64,000 bases of DNA from Phoebastria nigripes (Eukaryota; Chordata; Aves; Procellariiformes; Diomedeidae): the NCBI GenBank assembly GCA_035582835.1, contig JAYKAV010002364.1, positions 1 to 64,000 of the forward strand, given 5' to 3'. The translations under genes and the position numbers were made by a program. Below the pieces are notes generated by a model. The model saw nothing but the letters and a program-made list of their open reading frames with translations. It did no database searches and was not told the origin of the DNA. Of the stretch, positions 34,240-47,077 are shown in pieces. Position 1 is the first letter of the stretch, and every line of letters begins with the position of its first letter.

Positions 34240-34800
34240 CACAGAGGAGCACAGAGAGACAATGGCGGGGAGAAGCCTGAATAACACCCGGCTACTCCCA
34301 GTCCCATCACAGGAGCCATCAGCCCACCTCCACAAGCCCAGAGGGGCACAGACGCACAAAGGCAGGCAGGGATCCAGCAATGATCAAGCTGGACCAGCTG
34401 GTGGGTAGGTGACGTGACCTGCGAGACTGCTGGAAAGATGTCCATGTGTGTGTGCATGGCTGCGAGTGAGGGGGGCTGTACCAGCAGCTGGAGTGGGGCT
34501 CACATGTCCAGGTGCCAGCAANTGGGGAGACTGGGATCCAGGGGCAGCTACTGGGCAGACTGGGTGCCTGAGTCCAGCTGCTGGAGGGATCCNCATGGTA
34601 CANGTACATTGATATATGCCATGTACCATATCCACTGAGAGGCCTTCATCCTGGTCAGCCAGAGAGGGGAGCCGGATGAGGCCATTGGTTCTGTTTGTGT
34701 TTGTGTNAGTGCTGCGTGTGTCAGTCTGTGTGGCCAGCTGTATATATATGCATATATGTGTTGTGTACATGTGTACAAATGCAGTGCACTTTTGCCAAAT
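34240..34800 (+). mobile_element. LTR-like element with internal minisatellite, copy B (partial)
   Basis: The plus strand aligns with the minus strand of 26560-26960: GGCAGCTACTGGGCAGACTG, then CATCCTGGTCAGCCAGAGAG at 34648 onward with GGGGAGC, then a TGTGTTTG/TGCTGTGT block and a TATATATATGCATATATG tract. It has the same GCTGCTGGAG-type cores, and lacks the CCAAT/AATAAA part seen in copy A. A CA repeat (34230-34243) marks its left side. Several single ambiguous bases occur. Confidence 0.6.
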
Positions 34801-37689
34801 ACAGATCATATCAGATTAACGGGTTTCCCTTGACAAAACACATGAATTTTCCAGACAGAAAACACACACGCGGCAGAGCTTGTATTTTAAACTTCACAAA
34901 AAAACACACAATAGAAAACCACTGGCTACTCCAGAGAAGATAGGGAAAAGTATAACTGCCATCTGTGGAAGAAGATATACAACGCAAGCCAGAAGGCTCA
35001 CGTTGCTGGTGGGAGCCTGGGACAGTCTTGAAGAATCAGTATGGCAAAGGCAGCCATACCAGAGGGGTTTTTGTTCATCGGGGGGTACCTGCTAAAAGTG
35101 CTCTGAGGGTTGAAACACTTAATGATCCAACCACTAGGACCCCAGTAGCAGGCTTGTGAGTAGCCAGAAAGAGGAAGGCCTGCCACGTGCTATCAAAATT
35201 ATCTACCTAACTTTGAAGAGTGTCCATAAAATTTAATCTGTCAACATTTTCAAAGAATAGGTGGGGTCCCATTGCAGCCTGCAGAATCAGGCCCCAAAAG
35301 GAGGTATCTAGGCCACTGACCCCTCTACGCAGGAACACAGACGTTCTAGTAGCAAGAAAGTTAGAGATTCAAATGGGCAGGAAGATTTGCCTGATTGCTA
35401 AGTTAAAAATCAATGGCTATGGCCTATTCAGGAAAAAAACAAACAAACCAACAGTGGGTTGAAAGAGGGAAGGTGGCTTTATTAAAAAAAAAAAATTATC
35501 GATTTCTTAGATCTTGACACAAATTATACCAAAAGCTCATGAATCAGAAGTCAAGCAGAAACCATAATCTGGATGTACACTAACACTAGTTAGTGCATAT
35601 ACACCAGCAGATCGCATAAGATGTGATAGCTATCCATAGCACATAGGATAAAATTCGTATTGTTATAGGAGACCTCAGCCTAGCTGATCGTAAATGCACA
35701 AGATCTTGTGGATGTAGTCTTGGAATTTCCCAATTCAAACGTTCTTGAAAATAATAAAATTTTCATTTAGCATCTGTTTTTGTCCACCAGGACAGAACAT
35801 TATCTAAGGATTTATACCAGGCTACCAGAAAGGAACTGATCACACAAGCAAAGACCAAACACTACTTACATGAAAGTTGTTACGAATTGTTTCTTTTTGC
35901 TATATGCATTCTTGAACANAGTCCAAAGAAAAAATATAAAGTAATATATGTATGTGCACATGCATGCTGCCCAGTTACAATTTTGTGCCTCTAAAAGGGG
36001 CCCCTTTTACAGTGCTGCAAGGAGCTGCCAAAAAAATCCAAAAAGGTAAGGAACACTAGTTTAAAGGAAAAAAAAAAAAAAAAAGAATGACAGTTTGTAG
36101 TGATTTAGCCAAGGTTTGGAAAACATTTAGCCACAGCTAACGAAAAAAGATTACAAGAGCAGCAAAATTGTTTGTTGAGAGAGTAAAACAACAATATTTT
36201 TTTAAAAGGCTGAAATAAAAAAATCACACTCCTCATATATAACATAGGGAAAAAGAAAAATGGAAGCTTATAGGATGTTTAATGATTTTGGTTAGCTCTT
36301 TTTTAACAAATTAAGAACAAAATGACCTCTAATGATAGTATCAACCCATTATGAGATCAGAATGGTTGAGCAGTTGCTAATAGAGCAGGAAAAACACAAG
36401 TATTTGATTAGAATCTGTTCTGGTTTGGGGAGAAACAGGTTATGTGTTTATAGCAAGGGATGGCAGTGCAATACTTTCCATTCCAGCAATAACTGAAAGG
36501 GATGTTAAGTCGCAAAAGTCTTCTGAGCCAAATGCCTTAACGCCATAATTAGGGTCATGTTCTCTTGCAGCAGTCCTAACCACCAGGCTCCCAGGAGCAG
36601 ACAGAACAACATCCTCTGCTTGGNAGTAGCATGCTTACGTGGAAAGAGGGGGCAGAGTCCCAGATTCCAGACCATGTGCCTTGTAAGGGTTAGGATTAAA
36701 ATTTTCAACAGAAAAAAACCCAAACATATATACACAGTTACTTTTTCATAAACTGAGACTGGAACACAGGACTCTTTTTCCTCCTCCCTGTCACAGGTCC
36801 CATAGCTGTGCATTAAACTCCCCACGGAACTGCAAGGAGAGACTAACTGGATATTTTACTGNAGAGTCTGTGTCTCCATGCTGAGCCCTGCAGCACACTA
36901 ACCCCTTTGTAGACCTAGCCCCCTATTAGCATTTGGCACTGCTGCAGCTGCTCCTGGCATGTTCCTCTAAGGCTAATGTCCACATTGCAAGAAAGATGTT
37001 GATGAAGCACAAGTAAGAACTCACAGAAGAACTGTGAAAGTGATGAAAGGCTTAGCTAATGCAAAAGCAGGCAACTCATTTATTTTACTGACAAAAAGGT
37101 TACGAGGCAAATTCATGATAGTCTAGAAGTACTCTCATGGGAGAAACAGAAATTGGATACTATTGGGTCTATCAGTCTACTGAATAGTAGAAAACGAGAT
37201 CCAGAAGCTGGATGACAAGGCTAGACAAGTTCCTACTAGGAAAGAGGAACAAAATTTTAACACTGACAGTCAACAGCCATGGAAAAAATGTGAAGGCTTG
37301 TGGAAGATCATCTCCACCACTGCCAATTTTTAAACCAAGGTGGATTCCCTCCCCCCAAAAGACAAGCATAGGCCAAACAGAAACTAGTTCATGTAACCAG
37401 CAGAGAGTGTGTTGAAGGNGTCTTTATCCCAGCAGGAGGCTTTTATCTCAGTATCTCTGTCTGTAACCAACACTGGATAATCAAGAGCATGCTAAGCCTT
37501 TCAGCTTTACTGAAGCCAATTTTGGGTGTAAAACTTTACAGAGGACAGGAAAAGGAATGAAAAAACCAGTAAGATAGGCTCTGCCAAATCTCAAAATAAG
37601 CAAATGCTTCTGAATATCAATTTTTCTCTACTGATAGATGGAAGGTATGATTAACTTCCAAAATGCTATGGGATGCCAGAGTCACTGGA
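34801..37689. other. ADCY2 intron sequence, no gene seen
   Basis: Intronic DNA with A-rich runs at 35485-35497 and 36067-36085. 34920-35200 has balanced composition and may be an old unrecognised repeat. No gene supported. Confidence 0.4.
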
Positions 37690-37900
37690 AGATGCTGAAA
37701 AATCGGAGAGGGCCCAGCAGAGGACTACCAAAAGCATGATAAGGCAGGAGAACTTGACATAAGAAGAAAGACTGAAAGAATGGGGTTTGTTCAGCCAAGA
37801 GAACAGAAAGCTCAGATGACATTTAATCAGTCTTCNAACACATAGGAAGTAGCTATAAAGGAGATGCAGGCGCTCTCTACAGAAGGATACTTGCTATATA
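37690..37900 (+). mobile_element. CR1 LINE 3' fragment
   Basis: The plus strand carries GAGAGGGCCCAGCAGAGGAC, CATGATAAGGCAGGAGAACT, AGAAGAAAGACTGAAAGAAT and GGGTTTGTTCAGCCAAGAGA in the order of the CR1 reverse-transcriptase C-terminus and 3' part. It fades by 37900. Truncated and inactive. Confidence 0.78.
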
Positions 37901-40500
37901 TACAGGATATTTATGCTATAATATCTGATGTTTACCTACAGGTAGATTTGTTATACCACTGTTTTTCTGCTTCTTAAGTGCATACTACTGGTTCCCTATC
38001 TGTCCTCTAGAAAAAAAATCCATGCCAGAAGGAAAATGTACTGTTCATTGCTAACATTGTATTTTTTTCTGTTTTGTTGAGACAAATCAGTAGCCCTGAA
38101 ATCAAAATAATCTATTTTNGTCAAAGCTAAGTGTAGCTCTGCAAGCCAGATTTACTCTACTTAGCCCTGAACGTGTTTCTCTAAGCTTTCAAATTTCAGT
38201 CTACTGGTAGTTCCTCATCTCTGGGCTTTAGTGACCGAACTCTGCAAAGCAGCTTCAGTCCAGGCCTCACCAATTTTTTTTTTTTTTTTTTTTTTTTTTC
38301 CCTTTCAAAAAACCCCATTCAACAGCATGGTCCTTTTAAACAACAGCTCTTTTTTTGTTGTTCTTGTTAATTACACACACTTATCCTGTACCAACTTGAG
38401 GTATATCATTGACAAATGTTATTTCTCTTTTTAGTGTAATCGGTATCTCTAATCTAATCCTTTATTTGTGGTCTTGATTTTCAAAAGAAAGAACACAAAA
38501 CAAACATTTTTTGCTTGCACTCCAAAGTATAAACAGTAGTAATCTAAAAGTGTACAGAGGGCAAATAAACTGCGGTAGTGGCATTTAGACCCTTCCACAC
38601 ATTTGTAAGAATGCAGTGCACTCAGTACTTTCAGTAACTGCAAACTATTCAGAACATTTAATACATTTTACAAAGAGAGAATAGAAAATTAATAACATCC
38701 TGGAATCTAAATACTCTTAAGAAATTTACAAATTGCTCAAAGACTTCCACTCTTTCTGAATGAAACAGGAAGTTACAGAAGAGATGAAAGACACTAACTG
38801 TACATCACAGCCCATGATTAATTTCTTTTGATTCTGGAGACATGATGTGTCTAAAAATATAACATCTTCTGAAAGTACCGTTTTAGATATACCAAATTTT
38901 AATGGTCTAGAAAGATAGGCAGGAAAAATACATAAATTCTGCAAACAGCAACTTTAGCCCAAAACACTTTAAGGGAAGGAGTAGCAAACATTAATACTGT
39001 TTTAGCAGCATATCTATGCCCAGAATAAAAGCCATAGGTTGACATAAAACCAAGTTTTATGGTTAATAAACCATAACAAACCTGAGTTATTCCACTACAA
39101 TTATCAATAACTGTATTACTGAATTATTAAAATACTACATTAACCGCAGATGACCACAGTCCTTGCTTAACAGCACAACTTGGCAACCTCCGCAAAAACC
39201 ACGCAGCTAACGCAAATCAGCAAGAGAAAAGCAAACCCACTTATGTCACCATTTAAAATTTCTACAGAGAACTACATCTTAGAACATATTTTGTTTATGG
39301 GACTTCAATTTCAATATTCCATATAACACAGATCTGCAGCCATATCTGGAAATAAAATTTATTTTCCTGAACAACAACTTACAAGGCATGACTTTTGTAA
39401 AATCACTGCAATTTTGAAGTTATCCTTTGAGGCACAATGTTTTTCGAAATAAGGCTCAAGTAACTTAAAAGGTAAGTAGAAACTATTTGCTTCATTCTTC
39501 ATGCTATTCACAATAAATAGCATGATGTCTATCTTTCTTGTTCTACTGGTATGTTTATAAAAATGTACTTACTTTTAAGCTTCAGTGTTATTTTGATGCA
39601 AAAGTTAAAATAATTCTGTTTCCCTAAAATGACATAACTATATTAAAAAACCCATGTATTTGCTTTTCGAAATGAAATCTAAATTTTTCCTTAAAAATAC
39701 ANATTTCTATCAATGACAGCTGGGATCATCACAGTACTACAACAAAAACTGTAGTATTTCACCATTTAAGAGATCTTCTGCAGAACAGTAAGGAAAAACA
39801 ACTCCTAATATTTGGATTTTTAAAAATTAGTAATCTGCAGTATGTCATGTAGTAAAGTATCAGAGTTAAGTTACAAGCCAAGACCCAACTGCAAACAGAT
39901 GGGTTCCCTAAATGTCATGGAGTCTGGAGCCAGCCAGTCCCCTTCAATCAGGGGGCCCAACCAGGAGGAGGCTGTAAAATTCCTATAAATGGCTGAGAAT
40001 TACAGAAGGAGGACAAGCCCTACAGCAGACTTGGAGAGGGCAATGTCTTCACAACAGATCTTTAACCCAGCAGACCTCAGGGTATTCAAAGGAACAATGC
40101 TTTTTTGAGTCAAAGATAACACTGATACCTGGAAAAAATCCTTGATCTTGGAAGTTAGGCTTTAATGAGGTGAGGAGAGGAGCAATGTGGTTTACATACC
40201 AGAGTGGTAATGCATCTACCACAATACTGCTGCATCACATAATTTTCTGAGTAATGTTAGTTTTTACATTGGTAACCGCTACGTGGCTGTAGATTCTACC
40301 ACTTAAGCGTGCGATTCAGTAAGACATAACATGACTGACACCCGCATTATTAGAAAGTGACTACCTGTGAATTAAGTCTGTAGCAATTCAGAAATGAAGA
40401 GAGAAGTAAGTCTATACTCCCAAGCACCCACTGNGGCACTCCTGGCTCATTTACCAGGCTATTCGTGCACAATTAATCATTAATTCCACAAAGCACCTAC
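37901..40500. other. ADCY2 intron downstream of the exon, no gene seen
   Basis: Contains a 26-base T run at 38274-38299, otherwise AT-rich. At 39900-40100 a GC-richer stretch with CCTATAAATGG might be an old LTR fragment, but I cannot place it. The next ADCY2 exon is not visible here or further left. Confidence 0.45.
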
Positions 40501-40503
40501 CTG
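40495..40503 (-). promoter_or_regulatory. ADCY2: Splice donor of the ADCY2 exon
   Basis: The minus strand reads CAG|GTAGGT, with the exon ending at 40501 after the codons for LVWQ. It is close to the consensus donor. Confidence 0.9.
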
Positions 40504-40662
40504 CCAAACCAAGTGTTCCTTTACAACAGCTGTACCTGATAGACAGACGCTCAGCACAATCGTATGAGATGCAGAGGTCAAGACGCTGGCAACTATAGCG
40601 TCCCTCATGTTGAAGGGCAGCATGGTATACACCACAAAAATAATGAACAAGAAAAATGATAC
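40501..40662 (-). CDS. ADCY2: ADCY2 internal exon (adenylate cyclase type 2, membrane segments 4-5)
   Basis: The exon encodes 54 codons in phase 0 at both ends. Membrane adenylate cyclase 2 turns ATP into cyclic AMP at the plasma membrane and is stimulated by G-alpha-s and G-beta-gamma. This exon covers part of the first six-helix bundle: a hydrophobic helix (VSFFLFIIFVVYTML), a short loop (PFNMRD) that is a hallmark of the type 2/4/7 subgroup, a second helix (AIVASVLTSASHTIVLSVCL), and a loop ending KEHLVWQ. PFNMRD with SHTIVLSVCLS points to ADCY2 rather than ADCY4 or ADCY7. Compared with my memory of mammalian ADCY2, changes cluster in the loop after the second helix. Catalytic domains lie in other exons, outside the window. 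The upstream exon (ending near SPWDQ) and downstream exon (starting ILANVI) were looked for and not found. Confidence 0.93.
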
Positions 40663-40690
40663 CTGTGCAAGACAGCAAGACAAAAAAGAA
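40663..40690 (-). promoter_or_regulatory. ADCY2: Splice acceptor of the ADCY2 exon
   Basis: The minus strand reads TTCTTTTTTGTCTTGCTGTC followed by TTGCACAG, and the exon starts GTATCA at 40662. It is a long pyrimidine-rich tract with a clean CAG acceptor and no competing AG nearby. Confidence 0.9.
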
Positions 40691-42239
40691 GCATGTCAAA
40701 TTCACTTTGGAATAACATTAAAAAAGTAGCATTTAATTTTGAACTGTCTTCAGCATAAAGTTACACATCAGTTTTTTACAGGAACGTTACTGGTAACCAC
40801 TACAGAAAATCAATTTAGGAAGAATTCATTTTAAAAAGTGTTGGAAAATGTACATTATATTTGATATAAGAAGTGCAGTTTCAAGATACAACATCATGGT
40901 TCAAGAACTACGCAATACTCCAAACTTTTCAAATTTAACTTCAAATTTATCTTTTCAAATTTTAATGTTATTATCACTCTGTTTATGGTTAGAGTGTAGT
41001 TGTCCTGGAATTGGTGGTTTCTGATTGTGAACTGCATTACAAAACAATTTGCCAAACCCCTCCACAGGGCCTGAATTTCAGTGCAGAGAGATTTCGTTCA
41101 TCCTGATGCACTAAAAATTCACAATTTAATATAACGACATTATGCAAAAAAGCCCAAGTTCAGCCAAGCATTTTGGTTTAATAAGATTATACTTCATGTG
41201 TATCTACATGACATATGTCAAATTCCATTAAAACACTGCATTTTAAGCCAATACATTTATNTGGACATGAAAAACAAGTTCAGACAATCACAGCCCATAA
41301 GCAGAATTTACTGTTAGCTTCTTTTAAAGAGTACTAGCATCCACACTAACTTTATGGAACAAATTCTCCAAATGCACACCCCAACCTGTAACAGCAAAAG
41401 GGATTCCTTTGCTATACATACAAAATATTATATATTTGACGGTATGCATATATTCCAAACTTGACCACATATTTGAGAAAATGTAACTAGATTTGGGACG
41501 CAGATTTTGCACACATAAGTAGGCAATTCTGAAAATGTGCCAGCTTGCATATAATTATATCCCTACATAAGCCTTTCCATCAGTTTTAGTTGACTTACAC
41601 GCCTATTCACCATCTAACAGTTGCATACACACAGTATTTAACTCGGAAAGCTCCCAAGCAGGTATGAGCAATAATAATTTGCTGCTCACTTCTCTTATTG
41701 TCAGTTTGTTTTCTTCACATCTGCATGCGATGATTCTATAGTCAAAACTGAACCCTAATGTATGTGTATCTACAAAACAGTGGAGGTGTTCTTCTCCACC
41801 ATGGAGACAGAATTGGATGGAGAAGAAGTTCACTTCTGTTCTCCACTCATCTTTCCTCAATTCCTCCATTAAGATTAATCCAACTCCTTCCTGATCACTC
41901 ATACTCTTTTTGATGCTGCCCAACCATCCCATATGCCCAAGAGTCAAAAAGTTCAATGTCATGAAATGAAACGGAACTGCAAAGGACCTGAGGGATAATA
42001 AGAAAATAAAGTAACAAAAAGGCAAAGGGAAAACTTTGCTTCTCTACTCTTCCAATCTACCAGCTGATAGCACAATGAAATAGAAGTGTTTGGTATCTGT
42101 TTAGTTTCAGTCCCCCCTAAAAGTTTTAACTGTGATCAGTTGTTAGTAAAACCAACAGCAAAGAAAAAGGTGTACAAACTTGGTCTAGATAAAAGAAGGG
42201 TTATGTAAGTATGATGTTTTCAAATTGTCCTGGCCAGGT
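40663..42239. other. ADCY2 intron upstream of the exon, no gene seen
   Basis: Starts with the splice acceptor, then AT-rich intron. A 140-residue minus-strand ORF (41603-42025) lacks any recognised domain and I treat it as chance. Confidence 0.45.
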
Positions 42240-42600
42240 AAAAATCAACTGTGATGCTGAGAGAACTAACTAATAGTCTCAAAACTTGGGAAAGATGTAG
42301 AAAGTTCTGGCAAGCTAGAAATGGGAAACACAGCATGTGTCTTTGAAAGGCTGGGAAAAAGGCTAAGGAATTAAGAACTGGTCAGCTTAGCTTCAGTTCC
42401 TGGAGCAATAACAGACCAAANAATAAAACAATTCATAATAGTTCTGAAAGTTAAGAAAAACATAAGTAACAGCCAATGTGATTTTGCTGAGAACAAACCA
42501 TGTTAAAGCAATCTCATCTTCTTTTGTCATGATAACAGGCATCAGAGTATGGGGAAAACCTGAATAATGAGTTAGGCAGCAACAAGGGATGTGAAAGATC
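42240..42600 (+). mobile_element. Old CR1 LINE fragment, reverse-transcriptase region
   Basis: Plus-strand blocks resemble CR1 ORF2: CTTAGCTTCAGTTCCTGGAG (fits the SLTSVPG motif) near 42388, AAGTAACAGCCAATGTGATT then GAGAACAAACCATGTTAAAG (fits QHGF-KNKSC) near 42463-42508, and TCTCATCTTCTTTTGTCATG. Highly diverged. Ends approximate. Confidence 0.68.
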
Positions 42601-45600
42601 CTCTAATATAGGCATAAGATGAATGGATGCCAGAGGCAAAATACCTTACCAGCATGTAAGACCAGCTGCCTAAGACATGTTTCCAGTTAAAAAATGGTTT
42701 GAAGAAGAATCCTGGACCCTAGTCCTGGAAGAAGGATTTCAAATGCCTCCAATCCCAGTGACTTTTCATGAAAACAAGGTTTTGTTGTTTCTAAATTTAG
42801 CTTTCCAATTGACTAGGGAGAAGATGGCATTTACGTATTTGTGAGAATTTTATGATTAGAAAATAAAACATTATCCTTCTCTAACTATCTTGTCTTCAAA
42901 AAATAGAAGTTGCATATTTTCTGTGCTTGAATATAGTTTAACTTTATAGCCAGACTAAATGATCCACACCACTTGTGAGGTACATGCTAGGTACTTACTA
43001 AAACTCATTAGTGGATATAAGATATAATATGATGCTGGTGCTTTTCAACTTTGACATAAAACAGACTACTAAGCGCATAAAAAAGATTTGGTATATTGCA
43101 ATGCTTCCAGTGGTATCAGCTGCATCAGCTCCAAATTTGTTATACTGCTGTAAACAAGTATCTTTTCTTTAAGTTACCCCACTACTTTCCTTGGTCAAAA
43201 TAAATGGATAATTTCAACCTTCCACAACTACAAACAGAGAGAGTTTTTAGAATTTTCAACCCCTTTTGACACTACATATTCAGACCTCAAATTCTCCATT
43301 ACTCAACATCAAACAGGCTGAGTTGGACTGGAATTGTGTTAAAGAATATTTGATAACAAATTGACCTGTCAATTCTTACATTTGCATCTTGAAATTTGGG
43401 TCTGAGAATGCTGTTGCAAAGCAGGAGAGGTATCAGTAATGCTAAGACAGAAACTCTCATCCAAAATGCACGTAGGAATGGCTCCTGTCAATAGTTCTTG
43501 ATTCTTGGCCACACTCCTTTTCTCTTATTTCCAGTAATGGTCTAATGACCCAAGGAGTTGAGAGCTCCATTTATCACAGAGGTTCCTTTTTTATTTCACC
43601 ATGGCTCAGGAATATTCTCCCCAAGTACTCTGAAATAAGATGCTTCTACCCTTCATCTTGATAGCAGACATACATAGTATGTAAGGCTTGGGACCTTTCA
43701 ACATATTTCAAAATGTCGCTGTATTTAAGTTTGATACTGTAGAAGTCGATACTCAAAGGCTTCTGAGTAGGGTGGTTCTTCAGGTAGAAAGAGGAGACAG
43801 GCTTTCTGGACTGAGTCACAGTCTGCAGAACAGACAGNGGCCCTTGACCCTTTTAATGATCTTTTTGTAAGAATTAGCAGAATATTGCTGATTGATTGAT
43901 ACAAACATTAAAAAGCAGTGATGTGAAGCTCTGAAGGACCCCACTATCCCATTGCAAGAGTTGCTAATGTGCGTCACTGCATGTCTGCACTCTGCACTTG
44001 GTGCACGTACTCATCAGCAAACACAGTATTAATTTACAGTACACTATTTTTGACACTATTAAAAGCAGCCTATTACACCAAAGTGTGCCATAACCATAAA
44101 GCCTGTCGCTGTTTTGAAACTGTGTTGGAAGCAATCTTTGATGTGAGTCATCACTACGACGGCCTAGTTGAAATACGCTTTTTGTCCTGATCTGAACTTA
44201 GATTGCTTTAGGAATTTGATTCTCAGAGACTTTTTCGATGAGCTTATGTTATCCGTACCTTGGAGATGGGGAGTATTTGGGCATTGATGGTATGCATCAT
44301 AGCACGTAGCATTCNCTTTTGGTTAACACTGGTGTAACATCTTACAGAGAAGTATGTGGCTTTCCTGCTTTGATTGAGGGGTATACAGGATTTTTTCCCA
44401 TCATTCTTGACTGTCAGAGCTTAGCAAACTCTGAGTGTGTTTGCTGCTCTGGGTATCCCTTCTCCCACACTTCAATAGTGCCACATTTTCATCTACTATG
44501 TAAGCAGTTCTTTTCCACAGCGATTTAAAGGACGATGAGCTGCCATAGTGTGACTGTCTAGATGGGTATGTAACAGACTATTTTTCTGCAGATTTTGTGC
44601 AGCTGCTTTCAGAAGGGCAACAAAAGTTCTCATACAGATAGCTGTAGTGGTGCCATTAGAGAGACTTGGACACCAAATGGTATAATGACAGCATGGCGTG
44701 GGATATCACTGATGATCACAACCACTCACAAACACTCATTCTTGTCACAGAACACAACATGAAACTATAGGTAAGCATCTTTATGCATCTTGCAAAATGG
44801 AAAGATTTTGGCTGTACAGGATAGAGTAGTAGTTCCTTCTTTAAATCAAGCCCATTCTGAATATTTTTAATGATGGCATTTTTGTCCCAGCATCTCCAGA
44901 TGTATGTTGGCCACTTCAGCCTCTGACCTATATTGGTGACGGTTATCTAGGAGAAGTGGTATGAAGTTGATAACACCTGGTGGTACACAGACATTGCTGT
45001 TGGAAATTGGATGTTGCTGTCACTGGTTTGGACTGTGATGGCACAAACTGCAGTGGACCCAACCCATGGACCCAACCTGTTTCTGGAGCCCGTGGATCCA
45101 ACCTGTTCTCAGAAACCTTGTCTCCCTGGTGTCGCTGGTTTCTACTCTTGAGTGGCATCGCCTTAACTCTGAAGGGTATCTGGAGTAGAAAGTTTAACGT
45201 GTTTTACACATTAAAATTGTCTTTCCTAGCATATAGGGTACCACAGGGGATGTTGCTTTTGACACTGAGAACAACTGTACAAAAAGATACTAATCATTCA
45301 TTTTATACAAATTATATTCCAAAAATGACTCACAATTTCCCAGCTAGACAGCCTTTTTAAGATTGTGTTAAATGGTTAATCATAACCGGCTTGGCATATG
45401 TAAAATTCGCTCAACTTAATGTTACTCTGACCAGAATTTCCCCTTGAGGAGTACGACATCTTGGCACTGAAGCAAGTATGCAAATCTAAATATGCTGTTT
45501 CAGTATGAGTTAGGGGAAAGCACTGCTTTGAACACAGACAGCAGTAATGAGGCTACAGCTAATAAAATATCTGTAGTTCTTTGGGACACACAAAGAACTT

Positions 45601-46399
45601 TTTGTCTTGCACACAAATGTAATGACAGCAAAATGCTTGGGAAAGTAGTGCTAGCTTTTCACTGTGTAACCAGAAAAGACCCTGTTCCCGTAATTAAACT
45701 GTTAGACTACAAATGTTCACACTAAGTGGGCCAGCCCACTACAGGATCACTTTTAGAGGTTTTTCAAGATCAGCTTCCTCCTTACTGTGTAAAGGGAGTA
45801 AAAATTCATCAGGTAATTAAAGAATTTTCCCTTGGAAAGATACTTGGATTACAGCTACTGATTTCAAATGTTGTCTGTATACATAATCGCAGAAAAGAAG
45901 ACACCCTAGTTTTTTTTAAATAAATAACTAGGTTTCATAACATAATTGGAAGGACCTACTAATCTTACAAAATAGTTACAAATACTATATTCATGATTTA
46001 ATAAAATGTATGTATTAAAATGTCAGAAGGGTATTTATACAAGCTATAAACTGTATGTTAAAACTTTGTGTAGGCAGAGTAAAGGTTGCAAATACATAAC
46101 GGTCTTTGCCGTTCTACTTCTTCTGAATTCCAGACCTCAAATCTTCAGATTCAGACTCCTAAAAGCCGGGCAACGTTCAATGAACAAAACAAGCTACCCA
46201 CATAAAACAAAAAATTCATTGAGTACTAAAATCAACTTCTGTTCTGAGTCAAAAGGCTTAAATTATGAAAGCATTGGATAAGGTGAAGGTGGAACTGTTG
46301 TTCACCAAACCCTGCAGCATTAGAACAAAAGGGCACTCAATGAAACTAGTAGAAGATTGATTTAAAACACATGAAAAGAAAGTACATCTTTACCTAGCA
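42601..46399. other. ADCY2 intron, with an unclassified segment at 43900-45950
   Basis: 42601-43900 is ordinary AT-rich intron. From 43900 to 45950 the composition is more balanced and short plus-strand ORFs follow each other (43969-44190, 44319-44528, 44980-45360, 45492-45725, 45726-45923) without any domain I know. A GGACCCAACC(C)ATGGACCCAACC duplication is at 45054-45080. An old inactive transposon or retroposed sequence is possible. No gene can be supported. Confidence 0.35.
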
Positions 46400-46712
46400 G
46401 ATGGTGACCTTCTTGAACTTGCTGCCACAGGAGGTCATAATGTACCAGCAGGTTCAAAAAGAGATTAAACAAATTCATGGACACCTTGTCCATAAACCAA
46501 TAATAAAAAGACAGGGCAGGGATATACCCTCTGACATTGCTAACACAACTGTGGAGGCTGGCAAGGTATGAAGGGAACAGACCACAAAAAGTGATCAAGC
46601 TTGTGTGCTGCCCTTTAACAGTAGCTTCTCTTTCCATTCTTGGAGACAGAATACTGTGCTAGATGGACTGTGGTCTGACCCTGCAGGAAGTTTCTTGTGT
46701 TCTTATGCTGAG
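46400..46712 (+). mobile_element. Old CR1 LINE 3' end
   Basis: The plus strand follows the CR1 3' tail: TGAACTTGCTGCCACAGGAG, GGTTCAAAAAGAGATTAAAC, GGAGACAGAATACTGTGCTA with GATGGAC, then GTCTGACCCTGCAGG and the terminal GTGTTCTTATG. The intact terminus shows where the copy ended, and a pentanucleotide tract begins 15 bp later. Confidence 0.82.
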
Positions 46713-46726
46713 TCAAAACGTACTTT

Positions 46727-47046
46727 GAAGAGAAGAGAAGAGAAGAGAAGAGAAGAGAAGAGAAGAGAAGAGAAGAGAAAGGAAAAAGAGAAGAGAAAAG
46801 AAAAGAAGAGAAAAGGAAAGGAAAAGAAAAGAAAAGAAAAGAAAAGAAAAAAAGAAAAGAAAAGAAAAGAAAAGAAAAGAAAAGAAAAGAAAAGAAAAGA
46901 AAAGAGAAAAGAAAAGAAAAGAAAAAGAAAGGAAATAAAGGAAAAGAAAGGAAAAGAAAGGAAAAGAAAAGAAAGGAAAAGAAAAGAAAGGAAAAGAAAA
47001 GAAAGGAAAAGAAAAGAAAAGAAAAGAAAAGAAAAGAAAAGAAAAG

Positions 47047-47077
<31 letters not shown>

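Noticed and set aside
41603..42025. 140-residue minus-strand ORF about 1 kb upstream of the ADCY2 exon
   Set aside because: No resemblance to any ADCY2 exon or other family, and no acceptor/donor pair around it.
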